19,238 nucleotides of DNA from contig NHZP01000170.1 of assembly GCA_003313425.1 (NCBI GenBank), positions 1-19,238 of the forward strand, read 5' to 3'. Below the pieces are notes generated by a model. It made no database searches. It was not told where the DNA came from and saw only the letters and a program-made list of their open reading frames with translations. How positions within the stretch are numbered: position 1 is the first letter of the stretch; each line of letters opens with the position of its first letter. Below are positions 1-6,500 of the stretch, one piece after another. Both the position numbers and the translations under genes were made by a program. Origin of the DNA: Pseudopyrenochaeta lycopersici. Lineage: Eukaryota; Ascomycota; Dothideomycetes; Pleosporales; Pseudopyrenochaetaceae.

Positions 1-647
1 ACTTCTAAAGGTTCTGTTAATTAGTAATAGTTATTAGTCCTTCCTATACTGTACTTCTAAGGTTCTCCTTATATTTAATAAGAAGAGTAAGTTATTTTAG
101 AGTTTAATAAGAGTAGGTTAAAAAGTGTTAAGATATAATAGAGAGTAGATTAGTAGCAGTAAGAGATTAATTAAATTAAGATTAAGAGTATTCTTATTAG
201 ATATAAATGTGTAAGTTTAAGGAGGCTAGATAGTAGCACAAGTATTAAGTAGAACTAGTTAGTAGAAGGGCATGTAAAAGAGTTTTAATAGAGAAGACAT
301 AATAAAGCAACTAGGGTAATAATAATAAATTTGGGGTTAGTTTAGGTAAATAGTTATTTTATATAACAAGGGGGATAAGTTATTAATTAGAATGATATAG
401 TAATTTAATTTAGTAATAGTAGAAGGATAAGCATAGAGGTATTTAGTATTATAAGAGAAGAGTTATGTATATTAGTAGAAGAAGAAGAAGTAATAGGTTA
501 TAAAATTAGGTAATAGAGGTTGGGTTAGAGTTCTATAGAAGATTAGAAGATTAGAAGATAAAGAAGAGTTATAAGTAGATTTTAAAAGTGTAGGTAAAGT
601 AAGTAATAGTAGTAAAGTATTTAGGTTAAAGGTTAGGGTAAGTTAAG

Positions 648-797
648 TAGGGGAAAAGAGGGGCAAACGACTAAAAGTAGGGGTAAATAAGAAGGAAAGT
701 AGTAAAGTAGGGGTAAATAAGGAGTAAACAACTAGAGTAGGGGCAAAAAAGGAGTTAGCGACTAGAGTAGTAGTAAACTTATAAGAAGGTGTAACCG
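648..797 (+). repeat. Five 30-bp tandem repeats (decayed decapeptide repeat)
   Basis: Five consecutive units begin at 648, 678, 708, 738 and 768, each exactly 30 bp long. The middle units open with TAGGGG followed by (T/C)AAA and close with AG. The frame that carries the downstream Cys motif reads SRGK-type decapeptides broken by TAG and TAA, as expected if CAG and CAA glutamine codons were hit by C-to-T mutation at CpA. I infer a ten-residue repeat in the linker before the C-terminal zinc motif of the relic helicase. The unit length is seen directly; the protein interpretation is inferred. Confidence 0.7.
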
Positions 798-799
798 TA

Positions 800-1110
800 A
801 CGAGGGGCGGTCTAAGCAGCAGGCTGAGCAGCAGGCCGAGCAGCAGACTAAGCAGCAGGCTAAGTAGCAGCAATACAAGCGGCGATAGGAGCAGCAGGAG
901 CGCGAGGCAGCAGTGCACAGTCTGTGGCAGTGTCCGCAGCTAGGGCAGGAGGGTTTCTAAGAGATAGATAAGCTGCGGAGCAGAGTAAGGTATAAAAAGG
1001 AGGTTCAAACGTGCTGGAAGTGTGGGATAATAGAGTATCTCTGCGGCAGAAAGCAAGGTAGCAAGCAGAGCAGTAAGCAGAGCAGCAAGCAGAGTAGTAG
1101 GCAGGCAGAT
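800..1110 (+). pseudogene. RIP-broken C-terminal relic of the RecQ-family element protein
   Basis: Frame 1 reads a Q/A/E/K-rich stretch, then His at 916, Cys at 931, Cys at 1012, Cys at 1021 and Cys at 1042, giving H-x4-C-x80/81nt-C-x2-C-x6-C. The intact copy 2 protein has the same order at H1447, C1452, C1479, C1482 and C1489, with identical spacing at every step (5, 27, 3 and 7 residues). Residue identity beyond the ligands is low but patterned (HxL at the start, CxxC, LC at the end). In-frame TAG and TAA stops, mostly explicable as former CAG/CAA, break the gene. It lies in the same orientation as copies 1 and 2. Upstream helicase motifs cannot be read with confidence, so its 5' limit is unknown. 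Confidence 0.7.
1053..1105 (+). repeat. Short 12-bp tandem repeat (AGCAGCAAGCAG type)
   Basis: About four degenerate 12-bp units (AGCAGTAAGCAG, AGCAGCAAGCAG, AGTAGTAGGCAG) follow the relic zinc motif. They read as an S/K/Q-rich tract in the relic frame. This looks like slippage expansion inside the old coding region. Confidence 0.6.
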
Positions 1111-1424
1111 TGCGCATAGCCGAACGTAGCGATAGCAGTACTATATAGGCTACGAGCAGCAGCAGAGGCAAAAGCAAGGCTAGAGGTAGGTAGAGGAATT
1201 TAAGATAGTAGGCTTTGGGAGGTAGGATATCAGGGCAGGTAGATAGTAAGGAGGAGCTAGGTAGATAGATAGGAGAGGTATTCAAGATAGGCAGATTTTT
1301 AAGCATATTATTAGTAAAGGAGTAGCTTAGTATTATATATAGTATCTTAGAAGAGGAAAGAAGAAAATAGATATATTTTATATAGTATTTATAAAAGAAT
1401 AGTTAACTAGTTTAAATAAGAAAA

Positions 1425-1570
1425 AAGAAGAAGAGAGTAAAGTAATTTATATAAGATGTTAGAAGGAGAGTAGAGAATAGCTAGCTACGTTATAAGGAAA
1501 AAGAAGAAAGAGAGTAAAGTAATTTAATGTAAGACATTAGAAAGAGGGTAAAGAATAGCTAGCTACTTTA
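1425..1570. repeat. Direct repeat of about 70 bp, two units
   Basis: Two adjacent units (about 1425-1495 and 1500-1570) share the order AAGAAGAGAGTAAAGTAATTTA, a variable stretch around GAT/CAT-TAGAA, and AGAATAGCTAGCTAC. They differ by scattered substitutions. The surviving C residues sit in the GCTAGCTAC motif in both. Function is unknown; it may be an old 3' untranslated tandem repeat or a duplicated end. Confidence 0.6.
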
Positions 1571-1902
1571 AATAATATATAAAATAGCTATAATTAGGGT
1601 TATTTTAAGAAAGTTAAGTTTATATATAAGTCTTAGTAGAAAATACTATATAAATAACAATAGTAAGAAGCTATAGTATATAAAATTATTCTAGAAATAT
1701 AGTAGTATAACTTTTATAGTAGTATAATAAGAAGTTATTAAATATAAAAGTTAAAAGATAAAAGAAAGAAGAATAAAAATATTAGAGTTAATAATTAATA
1801 ATTTATAGTAAAGAATAGTTTTTAAAGTAAAGTAGATAAAATAGTAGGAAAGAAGAAAGTAGTAGGTAAAGTAGCAGTAAGTAAGAGTAAAGTAAAGATA
1901 AA

Positions 1903-1974
1903 ATAGTAGTATGTAAGATAGTAGTATGTAAGATAGTAGAAAGTAAGATAGTAGAAATAAGATAGTAAGTAAAG
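1903..1974. repeat. 15-bp tandem repeat, about 4.5 units
   Basis: Units beginning ATAGTAG start at 1903, 1918, 1933, 1948 and 1962. The first two are identical (ATAGTAGTATGTAAG), the third changes TATG to AAAG, and the fourth has lost one base. The tract is non-coding as it stands. Confidence 0.75.
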
Positions 1975-2359
1975 TATAGCTAAAGTAGTAGTAAGTAAAA
2001 GAGTAGATAATATAGTAGTAGGTAATATAGTAGATAAAGAAGTAGATAAGAAAGTAGTAAGTCAAGTAGTAGGTAATGTAGTTAATAAGTAAGTAGATAA
2101 AATAAAAGTAGATAAAGTAGTAGTAAAAGAAGTAAAGTAAATAATAGGTTAGTAGTATTAATAGGAAAAAAGAAGAGGAAGGTAAAAGAATTAAAATATA
2201 GTATAAAGAAGAGTAAATAATAAGTAAGTATAATTAAAGAAAGAGGTTAAAAAGAGTAAAGTAATAAAAGATAAGTTAAAAAGCGTAAAGTAATAAAATA
2301 GAAACTAAGCAAAGTAAAGTAATAAAATAGAGGTTAAAGAAGAATAGATAGTAAGTAGT

Positions 2360-3010
2360 ATTAATTAGAAAAAAAAAGATAGTATAATAATATAAAGAGT
2401 ATAGTAAATAGAGATATTATAAGTAATAGAGTAGATAGTATAGTAGAAGTAATATTATAAAAGTTTACGAATTTAAAAAGAATAAAATAGTAGGAATAGT
2501 TTTAAAGTTATCAAGAATAATTAAAGTAAGTAGTAAGTAGTTAAAGACTAAGTAGTAAATAGTTTTATAAAAAAAACGAAAGTAAAGTAATATAATATAG
2601 GTAGAGAAGAATAGTAAGTTATAAGTAATAGAGTAGGTAGTATAGTAGAAGTAGTAAAATTAAGATATAGAATTTTAAGAAAATAGGATAGTAGAGATAG
2701 GTTTAAAGTTATTGAGAAATATTATTTAACGTTAGTATAAGTAGAGAGTAGTAAGTAGAAGGTAGTTTTATGTTATTAAGGTTAAAAAAAAGTAAAGTAA
2801 TAGAATATAGTATAGATAGATAAAAGGGATGTACTAGGTAGTATTATAGGTAAAAAGAAAAGAGTTAAGTAATTTAAAATAGTATAGAGGGAGATAGTAG
2901 AGTTTTGAGTAGGTAGTTTTATAGAGTTAAGAGTTAGGAAATAAAAGTAATAGTATTTTAGTAGACAGATAGTAAGGTTTTCGTAAGTAGTATTAATTAG
3001 AAAAAAAGAA
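2360..3010. repeat. Degenerate tandem repeats of about 200-216 bp, three units
   Basis: Similar segments recur with A-runs near 2369, 2570, 2786 and 3001. Each continues with AAAGTAAT-like text, then an AGTAATAGAGTAGnTAGTATAGTAGAAGTA-like core in at least the first two, then TTTAAAGTTAT and an AGTAAGTAG tract. The motif GTAGTATTAATTAG followed by A's occurs both near 2353 and near 2989, bracketing the array. The units are heavily mutated, so boundaries are approximate. Confidence 0.55.
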
Positions 3011-3111
3011 GAGTTAAGTAATTATTATAAAGTGATTTTAAGAGATAGATGGAATGTTTTTTTTTTTTTTTAAAGAGATAGGATTTAGTATAGGGGGGAA
3101 GATATACGTCC

Positions 3112-3298
3112 GCTAACAGCAAAGACCGAAGGGATTAAGGTCGTTTTTGGGGTTAATCCCCTGAAAAACCCTAGCAGTTGGGCCTTAATCCCTAAGGTCG
3201 ATAATATCAATGGGATTAAGGTCTGAACTTGCGTGGATTGCGCTGCAACTTTACAGTCTAATGCATCTAACTCCGTTGCGTTGATTGAACCAACTTTC
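3112..3298 (+). promoter_or_regulatory. 5' terminal leader with direct and inverted GGGATTAAGG repeats, copy 1
   Basis: GGGATTAAGGTC occurs at 3131-3142 and again at 3212-3223. Its inverted form CCTTAATCCC lies at 3183-3192, and a partial TTAATCCC lies at 3153-3160. This leader contains about a dozen CT dinucleotides, unlike the rest of the element. Tyrosine recombinases bind short inverted arms around a crossover point, so these repeats are candidate recombinase sites; they could instead be promoter elements. The repeats are seen; the role is inferred. Confidence 0.55.
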
Positions 3299-3576
3299 AT
3301 GACGATTGGACAAGTATGTCGTGAGATATCTAATGAAAAGTGTAATGGTTTTCGTGGTTGTTAGGGTAGGCCGTGCGCGTTTGAGTTGAGTAACAATGCC
3401 AAGATTAGGGTTTCGAGACACCATACAAAGTGCCCGGGGGAGAGTCCGACAGCGTGATAGACAAGGCATCACAAAAAGAAAGTTCATTGAAGTACAGTAA
3501 TTTCCGTTAGAACGACCGCGAGGATTGCAACCATATAAGGAAGAGAAAGGGCAATTTTATAGAGTATATATTGTCC

Positions 3577-3582
3577 ATGTAG
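3577..3582 (+). promoter_or_regulatory. Minimal start-stop upstream ORF (ATG TAG)
   Basis: ATGTAG sits 9 bases before the main ATG at 3592 and is in frame with it. The same six bases are present in copy 2 at 14570-14575. Start-stop elements usually stall scanning ribosomes, so this may dampen translation of the recombinase-helicase. A TATA-rich stretch (3556-3572) lies just upstream and could be a promoter, but it is very close to the ATG. Confidence 0.4.
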
Positions 3583-3591
3583 ATTAATACA

Positions 3592-6500
3592 ATGGAGCAG
3601 TTTACCAGCATTTTTGAGTATTTGCCAGCACAGCGCATCGCCGTATGCAAGAGCCACCAACAGGGTGTTATTAAATCCCAGTTGAAGACCCATTTAGACA
3701 CCAAGCATCAGGAATATGTTCGCAGGACACGTTGGGAAATCGTCGAGGTAGTACAGGCAGAGGCATCATTGCAACAATGGGCCATGACCCAAGACGAGGT
3801 TGTTTACCCCAGCCCAGAGTCCAGCCCGTTGCCCCATTTGCCGGTGTACCACGACGGATTGCGTTGCCAGCAGTGCCCGTACGTTAATCGTAGCATCAAA
3901 CGTATCCAAGAGCATTGTCGACAAGAGCATGGTTGGAAGGGGGACAGTCGGCCGAAGCCAGGGCGTCCGTCAGGCACGCGAACCATGTGGGCAACCGTGT
4001 CATGCCAAAAGTTCCAAAACACCAGTAAGATGGGCCGATTGTTTGAGGTCAGCGCAGCCACAGAGGCCCAGCACACAGGCGACGCGGACGTGGACGTAAG
4101 CCGGGCGATTGAGGAGTCGTTGGTCCAGGCCACAGCCCAGTTAGAGGAGTTGGAAGAGAAGAAGAATTCCACCATCCAAGCCAACGACGACCGGTACGAT
4201 TTTAGCAAGTGGTTGGATCGAGCGGGTTGGGCCCGACATTTGAAAGGGTTGAAGCGTGATTGGTTGTTAACAATGGCGACAAAGCCCACGACCAAGGAGC
4301 GCGCATTGTACGAGGTATGTTGGGCAGCACGCATGGTCATGTGGCGGGCACAGCAGGCGTCCAAGGCAAGTGTGGTCGGGTTACCAGCCATGATGTACAT
4401 CAATCGGCGAGAGTTTGGTGGCAAGGGCAACGAGAAGCCGTTCAATGCGCAGCAAACAGGAAAAACAATGGTCAGGTACAGCAATTGGTGGTTGGAGATT
4501 ATTTCATACATTTGGCGGACCCACGAGTTGCCCGTTGTCAGCAGCCGCAACGACGACGTGGAGGTGGAAGGAAAGAGACCGCCGTATCACATCAGTGGCA
4601 GGCAGGATATGTGGTTGCAAAAGATCAAGATGATCGTAGGGCGGGACCAGGAGGAGGATTGGTTTGAGGAGATGGAGTCGGACGGCGAGGGCGACGAGGA
4701 GAGGTTGGACGAGACGCAGGAGGAGGAATTAGAGGGCCATGTGTTGCAGTTCATGTTAGCATTGTTGGACCATTTTTTGGGCGACAGTGAGTACACGAGC
4801 GCGTTGATCAGTGGTATGGCCGTGTTGGGGATCAGCGCCGAGGACGGTTGGTTGAGCCCGTTGGTATACACGCCCAAGCAGGCCGCCATCGTCAACACAT
4901 CACGCATGTTGGTGTTGTACAAGTCGACCCAGTTGCGGCAGCAAGAAGTAGGCAAGTTAATGGCCGAGGGTTGGGGAGCAGAAGATGCAAAAGCCATGGC
5001 ACCAAGCCATTTCCATTTGGTGCAGGAGATGGCCCAGCGGTTTATGACGTTGACCGATTACAATGGCAAGCCAACGCCCATTGATTATATACAGCGGTTG
5101 AAGGCATTTGGATTCCACATCCGGTACAACACGAACGCAGAGGGAGTGGTCGATTGGAACGGCGATACGTTGTTGTACCGTAACATCCGGTTCAGCATGC
5201 CGCAAATGCGGTCGATGATCCACGGCACAATGGCCAGCACACGACAACAGATTGTAAGGGATTTAATGTTGTTGCAGATAGACGACGAGGGCGCGATAGC
5301 CAAAGACACAACGGCGTTGCCAGTCATCGATTGGGCAAGGTTGGTCGACAATGCAGCCGAGCAGCGGGTTGGGTGGAGTTTCATGGAAGACCCGCGCAAC
5401 AAAAATGCCACAAGCGTAGATGATCCCAAGCAGTGGTTAGCGCAGCGGGTACAGAAGGAAAAGGCCATACAAAATAGTTTTATCGACGTTGAGGTGACAC
5501 GGGCGGCGTTACCCAGAGGTGGAAGCGTGGTGTGGTTACGGGACCGCATACAGGCATACGGGCAAGCCATGAAAGAAGCCCGACACAAGTTGGCAGCGTT
5601 AGTCCATATGACAGGAGGTGCACCAGCGCGGGCGACGGAGTTGGTGACGGTCAAATACAAAAATAGCGCGAATGGTGACAGTCGAGGAATTTTTATCGAA
5701 GATGGGTTGGTAGTGTTTGTTACCAAATATCACAAGAATATCGGACAGTCAGGCAACGGTAAAGTAATCCACCGATATTTACCACGCGAAGTAGGCGAAT
5801 TAGTTGTTTATTATTTGTGGTTCGCCAGCCCGTTTTGGCACCAGATCGAGGGGGCGGTTCGTGGCAAGGCGGTAGACACGAGCGCATATATGTGGGAGCC
5901 CCAGCCGGAGCAGGGTTGGCAGAAACCCGAGAGGAAAAGAAGACGCGGTGCCGAGAGCGTCCAGTGCCGCAGCAAGAGCGCAAAGAGAGACAGCAGATGC
6001 CGCAGCGTCGGTCGAGCGAGCCAGGATTCGTGGGAAGAGGGGGCCGAGTCGGGTGACGATACAGAGCAACCAGACGACCAGCAGCGCCCCATAGAGTTGT
6101 GGAACACCAACCGGGTCAAGCACGCGATGCAGAAAGCATCGTTGCCGCATATGGGTGTCAAGTTAAATGTGCAGGCGTGGAGACATGGCACCAAGGCGAT
6201 GTACCGTCGATACATTCACAACCGGGCCGCGGTCAAGGCATTTTTAGACGCCGACGAGGACAGTGACGGTTCAGAAAACGAAGATGAGTTTTTCGACATC
6301 CAGACAGGTCACGGCAGCCGCATGGCCGGCGGCATATACGGACGACCCGTCACGGAGGCCATGTTCAGCGTCGAGGCGAAGAGGGTCGGGTTACGTTTGG
6401 CCAGCATGGAGTGGCATGCGTTTTTGCAGATTCCGTCCACCATGTCGATGAAACCGCGGAAAGGCACGCAGGCAGCAGCAGCCCGTAAAGAAGCAGTAGA

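Larger units (their letters stand above)
1..3111. repeat. AT-rich RIP-degraded repeat block
   Basis: This block is very rich in A and T and full of TA steps, with almost no CA or TG, which is the outcome expected of fungal repeat-induced point mutation. The plus strand is also strongly asymmetric: G persists, nearly always after A, while C is nearly absent and survives mostly in CTA or CTG. All reading frames are crowded with stops. Between 1 and 640, and between about 1260 and 1425, I see no gene or RNA. Sub-features (tandem repeats and a helicase relic) are listed separately. A 15-base T run lies at 3057-3071. The block ends where the intact helicase element begins. Confidence 0.85.

Noticed and set aside
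300..440. Possible decayed helicase motifs V and VI upstream of the relic Cys motif
   Set aside because: The distance is about right, but residue matches are too few after RIP to separate from chance.
648..797. CRISPR-like array
   Set aside because: The 30-bp units are contiguous tandem repeats with no unique spacers, in a eukaryotic transposon context.
643..1306. Minus-strand open frames rich in Leu, Ser and Pro
   Set aside because: They are mirror images of the 30-bp repeats and the RIP-broken relic on the plus strand; composition is low-complexity and no domain is recognisable.
1751..2065. Minus-strand frame of 104 codons rich in Tyr, Leu, Ile and Phe that looks like a membrane protein
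   Set aside because: Its composition follows directly from AT-rich tandem repeats (AGTA units read backwards); there is no sign of coding constraint.
3085..3704. Several short minus-strand frames, also present at 14105-14697
   Set aside because: They recur only because the element leader and gene start are duplicated; one has a different length in the two copies because of the 1-bp indel.
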